Assembly (NCBI RefSeq): GCF_900184255.1
Contig: NZ_LT854640.1
Span: forward strand, 62,345-126,344
Direction of reading: 5' to 3'
Origin: Haloimpatiens massiliensis
GTDB taxonomy: Bacteria > Bacillota > Clostridia > Clostridiales > Clostridiaceae
DNA length: 64,000 nt
How positions within the stretch are numbered: the stretch's first letter is position 1; each line of letters opens with the position of its first letter. The position numbers and the translations under genes were made by a program. Positions 26,350 through 35,671 of this stretch are shown here, piece by piece. The notes under the pieces were generated by a model. It was not told the DNA's origin. It worked only from the letters and a program-made list of their open reading frames with translations, and made no database searches.

Positions 26350-28025
26350 TTTCTAAAATTTTATCCATTATAATATAGTTTTTGAATTTACTTTTACACT
26401 TTTTTAAATTTAATATTTCTAGCCTATATAAGGGGCTACGCCCCAGCCCGAAAGGGCGCACTTCACCTACATAATTTTATACTTTTATTAAATAAATCCT
26501 AAGTCATTAAACCCTTTATTTTCAACTAAGGCTCTTATTGCCTTGCGACCATTTGTATTGGCGCAGCCTGTAAATGGCATCTTCCCTTGGTGTATTGGGT
26601 ATACTTTGCCTTTGCCAACTTTCTTATTTACATCAGCTGCTGTTAATGTAATCATTTCTGTTATTTTTTCTAGCTCATCATCTGAAATAACACTAGAACA
26701 CATTTCATTTACTACATTGTATATTCTTTTACTTGCCTTTTCAGCTAGTATTTTAGCTAAATTATTAGCACCTCTAATTGACCAACTCATTTTTCTTCCT
26801 TTCATTCTTTGAGCTAATACATCACAGATATTATGCTCCATTGTGCCTAAATTTCTGTATTCTAATCCTTCCGGCGCCTTCGGCATTTTAATTTCTTTCC
26901 TTAGCTTATATGGCTTTAATCCTATCTTGTTATCAAAAAAATACATGTATAGCTTTTCTAATTTCTTAAATTTATTTTCATCGTCACTATACTTAATCAT
27001 TAGATTTGTTATATACTCAAAGCTTTCTTCTGCTTTTCCTTCATTTAACATTTTTATTAATTTATGAGCTTCTTTTTTATCTTGTATGGCTCTTATTATA
27101 GCCTGACTTCTATGAAATGGATCTAGTTGAAAATACACACCTTCTTCTCCTAAACTTTGTTTTATCCATGATGCTCCATCTCCATTTAAAATTCTTGTAT
27201 CTATTTCATCTATATTATAAATTTCAGCAATACTAGCATCACTAAGCTCTTTAAATTTTTTACTACTATCAAAACTAGCCCAAGCTATTTTATTTTCAAC
27301 TACATAAGCATCTTTACTACCATTTCTCTTCTTCCAGCCTTCATAGCTTACTCCAAGCTTCAGTTCTTTCTTTTTAGACTTTTTTCCTTTAGGTCTGTCT
27401 TTTCCTTGGATGCTCAACCAGATTCCATCCATTTCTTGAAACAAAACTTCAACTTCTTTCTTACCATTTAACTTTCCTATTTTGTTTAATAATATTTTTC
27501 TTTCCTCTTTTTCCTCTATTTTAGAACCTAGTTTTTGTACTACATTCCATACTGCCGTATGGCTGATTTCTTGGTTAGTTAGCTCTTTAATATTTTTTGC
27601 AGTGTTCCTATAAGAAACATTAGTCACATTATCTACCATCTTTTCTACTAATGTAGTTGAAATATGTCCTATTGTATCCATTTGCAAATATTCATCTAAT
27701 AAAAATTTATAAGCTATTTTACCATCATCAGTTTCATACTCATATATACGTCTATCAAACTCTATATTTCCCATGATAGTTTTTAAGCAGGTATGTTTAA
27801 AACCTTTATTTCTATAAACCTTAGTATCTCTTTCATCCAACAACCTTCGGTCTAGGTGCGTTAGCACCTTTTTCATGAATCTACATGCTTCCTCACATGC
27901 ATATTTATATATTTTTTTCTCTAAATCATTGAAAGTTATTGCTTTATCATTTAAACTTATAATGTACATAATATCACCCATTTCTGTATAGTCTCTTCAA
28001 CTTACATTATAATGGATATATTATG
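26350..28025 (-). mobile_element. ISLre2-family insertion sequence (ends approximate)
   Basis: An intact transposase gene is flanked by short inverted matches: TATCCATTATAAT at about 26365-26378 on the left and its complement ATTATAATGGATA at about 28007-28019 on the right. The exact ends and any target duplication cannot be fixed by eye. Between the transposase stop and the left end there is a GC-rich stretch with two small hairpins (GGGGCTACGCCCC at 26432-26444 and GCCCGAAAGGGC at 26446-26457). Confidence 0.7.
26488..27969 (-). CDS. ISLre2-family transposase
   Basis: 493 residues from ATG 27969 (GGGTGAT just upstream; ATG 27981 is an in-frame alternative). The family (UPF0236/ISLre2) is recognised from the N-terminal MYIISLNDKAITF, FDRRIYEYETDDGK, VSYRNTAKNI and ILNGDGASWIKQSL, then a basic C-terminal half with KMPKAPEGLEYRNLG and MKGRKMSWSIRGANNLAKIL. 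No stop or frameshift is seen and the length is typical, so it may still be active. It transposes as an autonomous insertion sequence. It lies 230 bp from the tRNA-Leu/integrated-element junction, a typical insertion-prone spot. Confidence 0.9.
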   Translation of the reverse strand: MYIISLNDKAITFNDLEKKIYKYACEEACRFMKKVLTHLDRRLLDERDTKVYRNKGFKHTCLKTIMGNIEFDRRIYEYETDDGKIAYKFLLDEYLQMDTIGHISTTLVEKMVDNVTNVSYRNTAKNIKELTNQEISHTAVWNVVQKLGSKIEEKEERKILLNKIGKLNGKKEVEVLFQEMDGIWLSIQGKDRPKGKKSKKKELKLGVSYEGWKKRNGSKDAYVVENKIAWASFDSSKKFKELSDASIAEIYNIDEIDTRILNGDGASWIKQSLGEEGVYFQLDPFHRSQAIIRAIQDKKEAHKLIKMLNEGKAEESFEYITNLMIKYSDDENKFKKLEKLYMYFFDNKIGLKPYKLRKEIKMPKAPEGLEYRNLGTMEHNICDVLAQRMKGRKMSWSIRGANNLAKILAEKASKRIYNVVNEMCSSVISDDELEKITEMITLTAADVNKKVGKGKVYPIHQGKMPFTGCANTNGRKAIRALVENKGFNDLGFI

Positions 28026-28031
28026 TACATG

Positions 28032-28052
28032 GGAGATACTTTTTGTATCTCC
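28032..28052 (+). terminator. Terminator-like hairpin at the insertion-sequence right flank
   Basis: GGAGATAC, 5-nt loop, GTATCTCC, followed by TTTATTTTTTTT. It lies upstream of the transposase start and could shield it from outside plus-strand transcripts or belong to the interrupted flank. Confidence 0.6.
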
Positions 28053-28399
28053 TTTATTTTTTTTAAACAGTAATTACTACTACCTTCGCCTACTAAAATT
28101 ATACTCTAAGTTATGAAAATCTTAATTTGTTTATTAGTTTTACGTAATAGGCTGCTAAACTAAGAATAAATACTATAATATATTGTGATAGGTTTAAATT
28201 TGCAAAACAATATATTTTATGTAAATTCTTTAATAAAACAGTTCTTTCTTTTAGGTTTACGTGCATTTTTTATAAGTAGTTACCTGAATTAATTAAATCA
28301 AATATATTCTAGTCACGATAATTTACTTTCAACATTCTCAAAAAGGATATATAATATATATGGAAATACGCAAAAGGAATACTTTTAGGGGGAATCAAA
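28053..28399. other. Gene-free spacer before glsA
   Basis: AT-rich with no open frame or clear structure. A TATAAT-like hexamer lies at ~28352, ahead of the glsA start, with no convincing -35 box. The glsA ribosome-binding site (TAGGGGGAA) ends it. Confidence 0.4.
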
Positions 28400-29317
28400 A
28401 TGAATAGATTACTAAATTCTATAATTGAAAACAATAGGAAATGGACTAAAGAAGGAAATGTAGCATCTTATATACCTGAACTTTCCAAAGTTGATCCAAA
28501 TTTGTTGGGGCTTTGTATATCCACATTGGGGGGAGAGGAATACTGTGCAGGTCATGGAGAGGTTAAGTTTACAATTCAAAGTATATCTAAAATAATAACA
28601 TTGATGCTATCTATATTGGACAATGGAAAGGATTATGTATTTTCCAAAGTTGGTATGGAACCAACGGATACATCTTTTAACTCTATAGTAAATTTAGAAA
28701 TAAAAGATGCGCATAAGCCGATAAATCCTATGATAAATGCTGGTGCCATTGCCACAGTGTCTATGATAGCAGGAAAGGATTCAGAGGAAACTTTTGAAAG
28801 AATACTTAAGTTTACTAGAAAAATAAGTAATAATCCTAATATAGGCGTGAATGACAGCGTTTACAAATCTGAAAAAGAAACTGGAAATAGAAATAGAGCT
28901 CTAGCATACTTTATGAAGGGCACTGGTATACTAGAGGGAAATGTAGAAGAAATATTAAATGTTTACTTTAGGCAGTGCTCTATAGAAGTAACCTGTAGAG
29001 ATTTAGCTAGAATAGGAGCAATGCTGGCTAATGATGGTGTAATGCCTTGGAGTGGCGAGAGGGTTGTGCCAAGGGATGTAGCTAGAATAGTAAAAACTAT
29101 AATGGTTACCTGTGGAATGTATGATGCTTCAGGAAAATTTGCTGTGCAAATAGGTGTGCCAGCTAAAAGTGGTGTAGGCGGTGGAATATTAGCTTGTGTA
29201 CCAAGGAGAATGGGTATAGCAGTTTTAGGGCCTGCACTAGATGAAAAAGGAAATAGTTTAGCTGGAATAAAAGTTATGGAAGAATTATCTAAACAATTGG
29301 ATTTAAGTATATTTTAA
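28400..29317 (+). CDS. glsA: Glutaminase
   Basis: 305 residues, the normal length for GlsA. It hydrolyses glutamine to glutamate and ammonia. It is a serine-dependent beta-lactamase-like fold; the SxxK pair is in QSISK (about residues 64-67). Conserved blocks NPMINAGAIAT, RNRALAYFMK and KSGVGGGILACVP are all present. A strong AGGGGGAA ribosome-binding site lies 8 bp before ATG 28400. It is a single-gene unit next to the insertion sequence. It could support acid resistance or nitrogen supply; nothing in the context decides. Confidence 0.94.
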   Translation: MNRLLNSIIENNRKWTKEGNVASYIPELSKVDPNLLGLCISTLGGEEYCAGHGEVKFTIQSISKIITLMLSILDNGKDYVFSKVGMEPTDTSFNSIVNLEIKDAHKPINPMINAGAIATVSMIAGKDSEETFERILKFTRKISNNPNIGVNDSVYKSEKETGNRNRALAYFMKGTGILEGNVEEILNVYFRQCSIEVTCRDLARIGAMLANDGVMPWSGERVVPRDVARIVKTIMVTCGMYDASGKFAVQIGVPAKSGVGGGILACVPRRMGIAVLGPALDEKGNSLAGIKVMEELSKQLDLSIF

Positions 29318-29721
29318 CCAATAAGTTGTTGCTTTAGTATAAGTAAGTGCTAGAAGATTTAGCTATAATTATAATAAAAATATCTATGTCATTAAGAACG
29401 TCATGTTTACTATAATGCCATGCAAGAAATTCCCCATAATATATGTAGTATATAAATTTATATTTAGAAATTATATAGGAATTTGCCTTTAAAGAAATAA
29501 TAAAGTTGTAGAAAGTTTCAATTGACAATTTTTTTATGGATTTGAAGGCAAATTTTTTTATAAATAATAAATTTTTATGAATAATATATTACAAAGTGAA
29601 TCTTTTTACATATAAGTGTAGAATATTAATATATAGGTATTGTCTTAAAATTAGCAAGTTAAGAGATAAACAGTTTTTGTGATATAATAAAATTATATGT
29701 ACCATAGAGAGGAGTATCAAT
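29318..29721. other. Spacer between glsA and polA
   Basis: No gene. TTTGCCTTTAAA at ~29482 and TTTGAAGGCAAATTTTTTT at ~29541 could pair across a ~50-nt loop and end glsA transcription, but this is weak. The polA promoter is at the right end. Confidence 0.4.
29659..29688 (+). promoter_or_regulatory. Likely polA promoter
   Basis: TTAAGA (29659-29664), 18-bp spacer, TATAAT (29683-29688) preceded by TGA, an extended -10. The polA start is 34 bp downstream of the -10. Confidence 0.6.
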
Positions 29722-32328
29722 ATGGATAAAGAGAAATTACTGATTTTAGATGGCAATAGTTTAATGTTCAGATCTTTTTATGCCTTGCCAGAACTTACAA
29801 ATGCAGAAGGAATACACACTAATGCTATTTATGGTTTTTTAAGTATGCTTTTTAAGATGAAAGAGGAAATAAAACCTAATTATATAGTTTGCGCCTTTGA
29901 TAAAAAGGCTCCTACCTTTAGACATAAGGAATATAGTGAATACAAAGCAGGGAGGAAAAAGATGCCTCCTGAACTTTCTGAACAAATGCCTATAATTAAG
30001 GAAATATTAAATAAATTAGCTATAGATATTTTTGAAATAGAAGGTTTTGAGGCAGATGATTTAATAGGAACTCTTTCGGTATTTGCAGAAAAAAAGGAAA
30101 TAGAAGTTTATATAGTTACAGGAGACAGGGACGCACTTCAGTTAGCTACAGATAATGTTAAGGTAGTTATAAATAAAAAGGGTATGACTCAAACAGAGGT
30201 GTATGATGGAAATAGAATGGTAGAAGAGCTGGGAGTTACTCCAAAGCAGTTTATAGATGTAAAAGGACTTATGGGAGATACTTCTGACAACATACCAGGT
30301 GTGCCAGGGGTAGGAGAAAAAACAGCATACAAACTCATAAAAGAATATGGAAGTATAGAAAATGTTCTTATGAATATAGAAAATATCAGTGGAAAGAAAC
30401 TTAAAGAAAATCTAACTAACTTCAGTGAACAGGCAATTTTCAGTAAAAAACTAGCAACTATAATCACCGAAGTGCCTATAGAAATAGATTTAGATTCCAT
30501 AAGATCTAAAGAAAATTTTGATATAGAAGGACTTAGAAAGTTATTTATAAAACTTCAGTTTAAGAGTTTTTTAGATAGATTGCCAAAGGGTGAAGAGGAA
30601 GAAATTCCGTGTACTTATACAGAGATAGATAATGTAGAAAAACTAGACGAAAATTCTAAGTTTTTTAAGGAAACTATATTTGTGCTATTTAAAATAGAAA
30701 ATGAAAATGTATATTCTAAATGTAACTTGAAAGATATATATATTCATTGTAATAATGAAAATTTCTTTATACCAGTTAATGAACTTATGGAGGAAAACGG
30801 AGAAAAAACTATAGAATTTTTAAAGGATATAATGGAAAATCCTGATGTAAAAAAGGTTTCTCACGGAGTGAAAAATGCTTACATGGCTCTTGGAAAATTT
30901 GGTATAGAACTTAAAGGATTAGCAGCGGATACAGAAATACAAGCTTACCTAATTGATTCTTCTAAAGGAGAATATAAATTAGAAGATATGCTAGAACAAT
31001 ATTTATTCAAAAGCCTTAATGGAGAAGAAATTGAGGATAATATTAAAAAAGTGATTCTTTTAGAAGAGTTAAATAAGGTGTTTTATGAAAAAATAGAAGA
31101 ATTAAATATGCATGAGCTTTTATATAAAGTTGAACAGCCACTGATAGAAGTATTATCTTCCATGGAGACCCTTGGATTTAGAGTAAATAGAGAAATGTTA
31201 AATCAATTAGGTGAAAAATTTAGTTTAGAGATTAATGAACTTAAAAAGAATATTTATGAATTATCTGAGGAGGAATTTAATATAAACTCTCCTAAACAAT
31301 TAGGAAAAATATTGTTTGAAAAGTTAGATTTACCGGTGGTAAAAAAGACTAAAACAGGTTATTCTACTAATGCAGAGGTTTTAGAAAAATTAGAGGATAA
31401 ACACCCTATTATAGGAAAAATAATGAATTACAGACAAATAACTAAGCTCTACTCTACCTATGTAGAAGGTCTTAAAAATGTAATAGATGAGGATGAAAAA
31501 ATACACTCTAGTTTCAATCAAACCGTTACTACTACAGGAAGACTTTCCAGTACAGAACCTAATCTTCAGAATATACCTATAAAATATGAAATGGGAAGAG
31601 AAATCAGAAAGGTTTTTGTACCTGAAAATGAAGATAGTGTAATTTTATCTGCAGACTATTCACAAATAGAACTTAGAGTTCTTGCGCATATAGCTGGAGA
31701 TGAAAATATGATAAATGCATTTAAGCATCATAGTGATATACACACTAAAACTGCATCAGAGGTGTTTGGAGTGCCGCTAGATAAGGTTACATCACTTATG
31801 AGAAGTAGGGCTAAGGCTGTAAATTTTGGAATAGTATATGGTATAAGTGACTTTAGCCTTTCGAAGGATATAAAAGTATCAAAAAAAGAAGCTAAGGAAT
31901 ATATAGATACTTATTTTGAAAGATATCCTAAAGTGAAGGAATATCTAGATAATATTGTACAAAAGGGGAAAGAAAATTCTTATGTAGAAACTATATTAAA
32001 TAGAAGAAGATTTATACCAGAAATTAATTCTTCCAATAAAATAGTTAAGGCTTTTGGGGAAAGACTTGCAATGAACACGCCTATTCAAGGAAGTGCAGCA
32101 GATATAATTAAAATAGCCATGGTAAATGTGTATAAAAAATTAAAGGGAAAATCTTTAAAAAGTAGATTGATACTTCAAGTACATGATGAACTTATTTTAA
32201 ATGTATGTAAGGATGAATTAGAACAGGTGAAGACTATGGTAAAAGAAGAAATGGAAAATGTTGTAAAGCTTTCAGTTCCTTTAGAAGTAGATATTAATAT
32301 AGGAGAAAATTGGTATCAAGCCAAATAA
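29722..32328 (+). CDS. polA: DNA polymerase I
   Basis: 868 residues with GAGAGGAG upstream. It fills gaps and removes RNA primers in replication and repair. The 5' nuclease domain (1-~290) has LDGNSLMFRSFYALP and GLMGDTSDNIPGVPGVGEKTA. The polymerase domain has motif A (SADYSQIELRVLAHIAG), motif B (RSRAKAVNFGIVYGIS) and motif C (LQVHDELI). The middle domain keeps the fold but lacks the Exo I Asp/Glu pair (FVLFKIENENVY) and the Exo III pair. It should therefore have no proofreading, as in other Gram-positive PolA proteins. It starts the polA-coaE-transglycosylase gene run. Confidence 0.96.
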   Translation: MDKEKLLILDGNSLMFRSFYALPELTNAEGIHTNAIYGFLSMLFKMKEEIKPNYIVCAFDKKAPTFRHKEYSEYKAGRKKMPPELSEQMPIIKEILNKLAIDIFEIEGFEADDLIGTLSVFAEKKEIEVYIVTGDRDALQLATDNVKVVINKKGMTQTEVYDGNRMVEELGVTPKQFIDVKGLMGDTSDNIPGVPGVGEKTAYKLIKEYGSIENVLMNIENISGKKLKENLTNFSEQAIFSKKLATIITEVPIEIDLDSIRSKENFDIEGLRKLFIKLQFKSFLDRLPKGEEEEIPCTYTEIDNVEKLDENSKFFKETIFVLFKIENENVYSKCNLKDIYIHCNNENFFIPVNELMEENGEKTIEFLKDIMENPDVKKVSHGVKNAYMALGKFGIELKGLAADTEIQAYLIDSSKGEYKLEDMLEQYLFKSLNGEEIEDNIKKVILLEELNKVFYEKIEELNMHELLYKVEQPLIEVLSSMETLGFRVNREMLNQLGEKFSLEINELKKNIYELSEEEFNINSPKQLGKILFEKLDLPVVKKTKTGYSTNAEVLEKLEDKHPIIGKIMNYRQITKLYSTYVEGLKNVIDEDEKIHSSFNQTVTTTGRLSSTEPNLQNIPIKYEMGREIRKVFVPENEDSVILSADYSQIELRVLAHIAGDENMINAFKHHSDIHTKTASEVFGVPLDKVTSLMRSRAKAVNFGIVYGISDFSLSKDIKVSKKEAKEYIDTYFERYPKVKEYLDNIVQKGKENSYVETILNRRRFIPEINSSNKIVKAFGERLAMNTPIQGSAADIIKIAMVNVYKKLKGKSLKSRLILQVHDELILNVCKDELEQVKTMVKEEMENVVKLSVPLEVDINIGENWYQAK

Positions 32329-32352
32329 ATATAATTTATAATTACACATGAA

Positions 32353-32384
32353 GAATTGAAAATTCAACTTCCAATTTTCAATTC
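32353..32384 (+). other. Intergenic hairpin between polA and coaE
   Basis: A 12-bp perfect stem, GAATTGAAAATT and AATTTTCAATTC, 8-nt loop, followed by TCCATTTTTAATTT. It could be a weak terminator or an mRNA stabiliser. Confidence 0.5.
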
Positions 32385-32416
32385 TCCATTTTTAATTTAA
32401 ATAATGGGGTGATTTT

Positions 32417-33022
32417 ATGCTTAAAATAGGATTAACTGGAGGCGTAGGTAGTGGGAAAAGTACCGTTTCAAATATCTTAAGGGAAAAAGGCATTAAAATT
32501 ATTGATGCGGATTTAATCTCTAGAGAAGTTATCAATATATACCCAGAAATAAAAGAAAAAATTAAAGAAACTTTTGGAGAAGTCTTTTTTGATAAAAAAG
32601 GTAATTTGAAAAGAAGAGAGCTAGGAAATTATATTTTTAAGCAGAGTGAAAAAAGAAAAGAGCTAGAGCGTATAATAATGCCATATATAAAGAAAGAAAT
32701 AGATTTAAGATTTGATGATTATGAAAAATCAGGAGAATATCTATGTATATTAGATGCACCAACATTAATTGAACAAGAGATATATAAGTATATGAATAAG
32801 AATATATTAGTATGGGTGGATAGAAAAAATCAAATTCAGAGGGTTATGAGTAGAGATAATTTTACGGAGAATCAGGTTTTAGATAGAATAAATTCACAAA
32901 TGGATTTAGAAGAAAAGAAGAAATATGTAGACTTTATAATAGATAATAGCAAGGATTTAATTGATACAATAAAACAAATAAATAATATAATAGCAATAAT
33001 TAAAAAGGATGAGGGCCATTGA
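32417..33022 (+). CDS. coaE: Dephospho-CoA kinase
   Basis: 201 residues with GGGGTGA upstream. It catalyses the last step of coenzyme A synthesis, phosphorylating the 3'-hydroxyl of dephospho-CoA with ATP. The P-loop GLTGGVGSGKST is at residues 5-16. DADLISREV (CoA-site Asp), LDAPTLIEQ and the R-rich lid (VDRKNQIQRVMSRD) fit the family. Length is normal. Its stop TGA overlaps the ATG of the transglycosylase gene (ATGA), so the two are translationally coupled. polA-coaE order is common in Firmicutes. Confidence 0.94.
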   Translation: MLKIGLTGGVGSGKSTVSNILREKGIKIIDADLISREVINIYPEIKEKIKETFGEVFFDKKGNLKRRELGNYIFKQSEKRKELERIIMPYIKKEIDLRFDDYEKSGEYLCILDAPTLIEQEIYKYMNKNILVWVDRKNQIQRVMSRDNFTENQVLDRINSQMDLEEKKKYVDFIIDNSKDLIDTIKQINNIIAIIKKDEGH

Positions 33023-33636
33023 TGAAAAAAAGAAAATTAGTTTTAATTATTATAGTATTTGCAGTAATTTTAGCAATTTTAAATGTAGAAAATATAGCTA
33101 AAAACATCTATCCATATAAGCATAGACAATATATAGAAAAATATTCAGCTGAAAACGGGTTAGATCCTATGTTAATAGCTGCTATAATAAAGACTGAAAG
33201 TAATTTTGATGAGAGAGCTAAATCTAATAAAGATGCATATGGACTTATGCAGTTAACGCCAGAAACTGCAAAATGGATATCTGAAAAGATGAAAATACAA
33301 AATTTTAATGAGCATATGCTGTATGATCCGGAAACTAATATTAAAATGGGATGTTGGTATGTAAAAAATCTTCAAAATGAATTTAAGGATATGGATTTAG
33401 TATTAGCTGCTTATAATGCAGGTAGGGGTAGGGTTTCAAAGTGGCTTAAGGATCCTGAACACTCTAAAGATGGAAAAAATCTTCATTATATACCTTTTAA
33501 AGAAACAGATAAATATGTGAAAAAGGTAAATGTTAGCCACAATATATACAAAACTTTGTATAACAATCAAAAGAAAAATAAAACTCAGTTAATTAGAGAT
33601 ATGTTTAAAAATTTTCACATAAGTTCTGATTTTTAG
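33022..33636 (+). CDS. Membrane-anchored lytic transglycosylase (SLT/GH23 domain)
   Basis: 204 residues from ATG 33022 (GAGGG upstream; an overlapping TTG at 33019 is less likely). Residues 5-22 are a hydrophobic signal anchor, with the catalytic domain outside. The GH23 signature is clear: AAIIKTESNFDERAKS with the catalytic Glu in TESNF, then DAYGLMQLTPETAKWI, YDPETNIKMGCWYV and AAYNAGRGRVSKWL. It cuts peptidoglycan strands without water, leaving 1,6-anhydro ends. Overlap with coaE gives coupling but no functional link is known. Confidence 0.92.
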   Translation: MKKRKLVLIIIVFAVILAILNVENIAKNIYPYKHRQYIEKYSAENGLDPMLIAAIIKTESNFDERAKSNKDAYGLMQLTPETAKWISEKMKIQNFNEHMLYDPETNIKMGCWYVKNLQNEFKDMDLVLAAYNAGRGRVSKWLKDPEHSKDGKNLHYIPFKETDKYVKKVNVSHNIYKTLYNNQKKNKTQLIRDMFKNFHISSDF

Positions 33637-33689
33637 TAAATGATTATTTTGCAGTGGCCGCTTTGAAAATATTCTTTTTAAATTTTTAA

Positions 33690-33844
33690 GGTACATGAAA
33701 ATAAATAACAAGTCAAAGATGCTGGTATATTTTGTGCAGACAAGGAAGCAGGTTCCGCTGCTAGAGAACTATCGGTGGATTCTGCTGACGCAGTATGACG
33801 CAAAATAGACTAGCATACTAACTTGTTATTTATTTGAATGTGCC
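33690..33844. repeat. Palindromic repeat family 1, copy 3 (inverted)
   Basis: 155 bp in the orientation opposite to copies 1 and 2. It begins GGTACATGAAAATAAATAAC and ends GTTATTTATTTGAATGTGCC. The centre has CAGACAAGGAAGC, the inverse of the replacement seen in copy 2, so copies 2 and 3 form a subgroup. It lies between the transglycosylase gene and the tRNA-Leu promoter. Confidence 0.87.
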
Positions 33845-33941
33845 TAAAGTGGCTATTAATTTTATAAATATAGTGTTGAGTAGGTAAATAATTTATGAAG
33901 GTTATACAAAATAAATTATACAGCTGGATTGACTAATTTTC

Positions 33942-33970
33942 TTGACCTTTTTTTTAGTGGCTGATATAAT
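33942..33970 (+). promoter_or_regulatory. tRNA-Leu(GAG) promoter
   Basis: TTGACC (33942-33947), 17-bp spacer, TATAAT (33965-33970) preceded by TGA. Near-consensus housekeeping promoter, 23 bp before the tRNA. Confidence 0.88.
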
Positions 33971-33992
33971 AATTATGTAAATTTAATATTAT

Positions 33993-34079
33993 GCAGGTGT
34001 GGCGGAATCGGCAGACGCGCTATCTTGAGGGGGTAGTGTCCGTATGGACGTATGGGTTCAAGTCCCATCATCTGCACCA
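33993..34079 (+). tRNA. tRNA-Leu (anticodon GAG)
   Basis: 87 nt with encoded CCA. The acceptor stem GCAGGTG pairs with CATCTGC with one G-U. The anticodon stem CTATC/GGTAG encloses TTGAGGG, giving GAG, which reads CUC and CUU. It has a long class II variable arm and the T loop GGTTCAAGTCC. A consensus promoter and a terminator frame it, so it is a single-gene unit. Confidence 0.95.
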
Positions 34080-34089
34080 AATACTATAG

Positions 34090-34128
34090 AAAAATCCTAG
34101 ACTTAATTTAAAGAAGTCTAGGATTTTT
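34090..34128. terminator. Bidirectional terminator after tRNA-Leu(GAG)
   Basis: A 15-bp perfect stem, AAAAATCCTAGACTT (34090-34104) and AAGTCTAGGATTTTT (34114-34128). It serves the tRNA and the convergent PAP2-family gene. Confidence 0.92.
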
Positions 34129-34133
34129 CTATG

Positions 34134-35090
34134 TTAAAATTTTATTTTTTCTTCAGGATTACAATATAAGTACTTAACTTTTGCTTTATGAGTTTTATTA
34201 AAAACTTTGTTATCAAAGAGTTTTAATAGAAGATCTACTAACTTAACAGTTACTAAGGCTAGCACAATTCCAGCTATTACGTCTATTACCCAATGTATTT
34301 CCATGTACATAGTAGAATAAACTACGCTTAAACAGAAAAATGACCAAGCATATTTGAATATTTTATCTTTTTCATGTAAAACCACTAAGAACATAGCAAA
34401 AGCTATGGAAGTGTGCATAGATGGAAAACAGTTTAGAGTCCATCCAGCTGCTTGCTGTGGGGTAAAATTTCTTTGAAGTCTGTCAGGATTGCCAAGCACA
34501 TACCAAACTTCTTGAAGATGTATAGCGGCATAAAAAGGACTTATTAAAAATATCTGTAGTACATGAGCTGAAAGAATGTATCTTATCATTTTTCTCTTAT
34601 CCTTACACAAAGCAGCTCTATATATAGGGACAAGCACAGGAACTACAAATCCATTATTATAAACAAATGTGAAAAAAGCATTTAGCCAATTAGTTTGATA
34701 TATTCTAGTGAAACTAGCATCATTAAAAGGAATATTTTTAAAGGTTTCATTCCAGTTCCAACCTAAACCTTTGGTCATTTGCCATTGCAAAATTTTACCC
34801 CATATGGTGTAACCATATTGCTGTATGAAGAATAGAAATGCTATTATAGGTACGCACCATATTAAAAAAGTTTTAGCTTGGACATCTTTTTTTAGATCTT
34901 TTTTTGCTGTGAATCCAGCAAGAGCAAGCATTAATGTATATATAATGCTAGTGGTGGATTGTCCATTAAATAAGGCTACGCAAGCACTTACAGTAAAAAA
35001 ACCTCCAAAAATTAAATAACCATATTTGTTCCAAATATTATCAAAGTAACTCCCTAAATTACTAAATATGTTCCGAATATTATAAAACAT
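34134..35090 (-). CDS. PAP2-superfamily integral membrane protein
   Basis: 318 residues with GGAGGTT before ATG 35090. At least six hydrophobic segments span most of the chain. The phosphatase/transferase motifs are CFPSMHTSIAFAM (residues ~215-227, motif 2-like with catalytic His) and EIHWVIDVIAGI (motif 3-like, H-x3-D). This layout resembles PAP2 and Aur1/inositol-phosphoceramide synthase-type enzymes that act on lipid phosphates at the membrane. The substrate is unknown; polyprenyl or phosphatidyl phosphates are possible. It is a single-gene unit. Confidence 0.83.
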   Translation of the reverse strand: MFYNIRNIFSNLGSYFDNIWNKYGYLIFGGFFTVSACVALFNGQSTTSIIYTLMLALAGFTAKKDLKKDVQAKTFLIWCVPIIAFLFFIQQYGYTIWGKILQWQMTKGLGWNWNETFKNIPFNDASFTRIYQTNWLNAFFTFVYNNGFVVPVLVPIYRAALCKDKRKMIRYILSAHVLQIFLISPFYAAIHLQEVWYVLGNPDRLQRNFTPQQAAGWTLNCFPSMHTSIAFAMFLVVLHEKDKIFKYAWSFFCLSVVYSTMYMEIHWVIDVIAGIVLALVTVKLVDLLLKLFDNKVFNKTHKAKVKYLYCNPEEKIKF

Positions 35091-35199
35091 GCCTAAACCT
35101 CCTGCAAAATAAATGTGAACTTTAAGTTAAATTATAACACAAAGTTAATTAGTTTGTGTATAAAGAAAATTACAATTTAAAATTAAAAAATATATTTAT

Positions 35200-35514
35200 A
35201 TGATTAACCCACAAAAAGGTACAATGCCATGGAATTATGAAATTTCTCCTCTATGCCTTTCATAGAGAGCTAGAAACAATAAATTTAATTTAAGAAATTT
35301 TAATTTTTTAGCCATATAAAATTATCTAACGCTCACATTCAGCGTCCTGCCTCAGGTTCGCTAGCCTGGCGTCCTTCCAGGCTTACGATAATTTTATCTG
35401 TCTAAAAGAAGAATTTCTAAAATTAAATTTAAACAGTTCCTTCGCTTCTTATGAAAGTCATTCCAGAGAAATTTCATAATTCTAGTAATGTAATACTTTT
35501 TGTGGAGTAATCAT
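35200..35514. repeat. Palindromic repeat family 2, copy 3
   Basis: 315 bp with both ends preserved: ATGATTAACCCACAAAAAGG on the left and TTTTTGTGGAGTAATCAT on the right. It has the same central GCTCACATTCAGCGTCCTGC and GGCGTCCTTCCAGGCTTACG. It lies upstream of the T-box leader of asnA, downstream of nothing transcribed toward it. Confidence 0.9.
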
Positions 35515-35671
35515 TTATATTTATTTTATTCATATAATGTAGAGGTTAAAAATTATATGAGAATGTTGAATTAATATAAAAAATGCAAGAAAAATAAAAA
35601 TAAATTTCAAAAATATATTTACATGTATATAACTACATGTTATAATCTAATAAAAATTTAAGAAATAAAAA

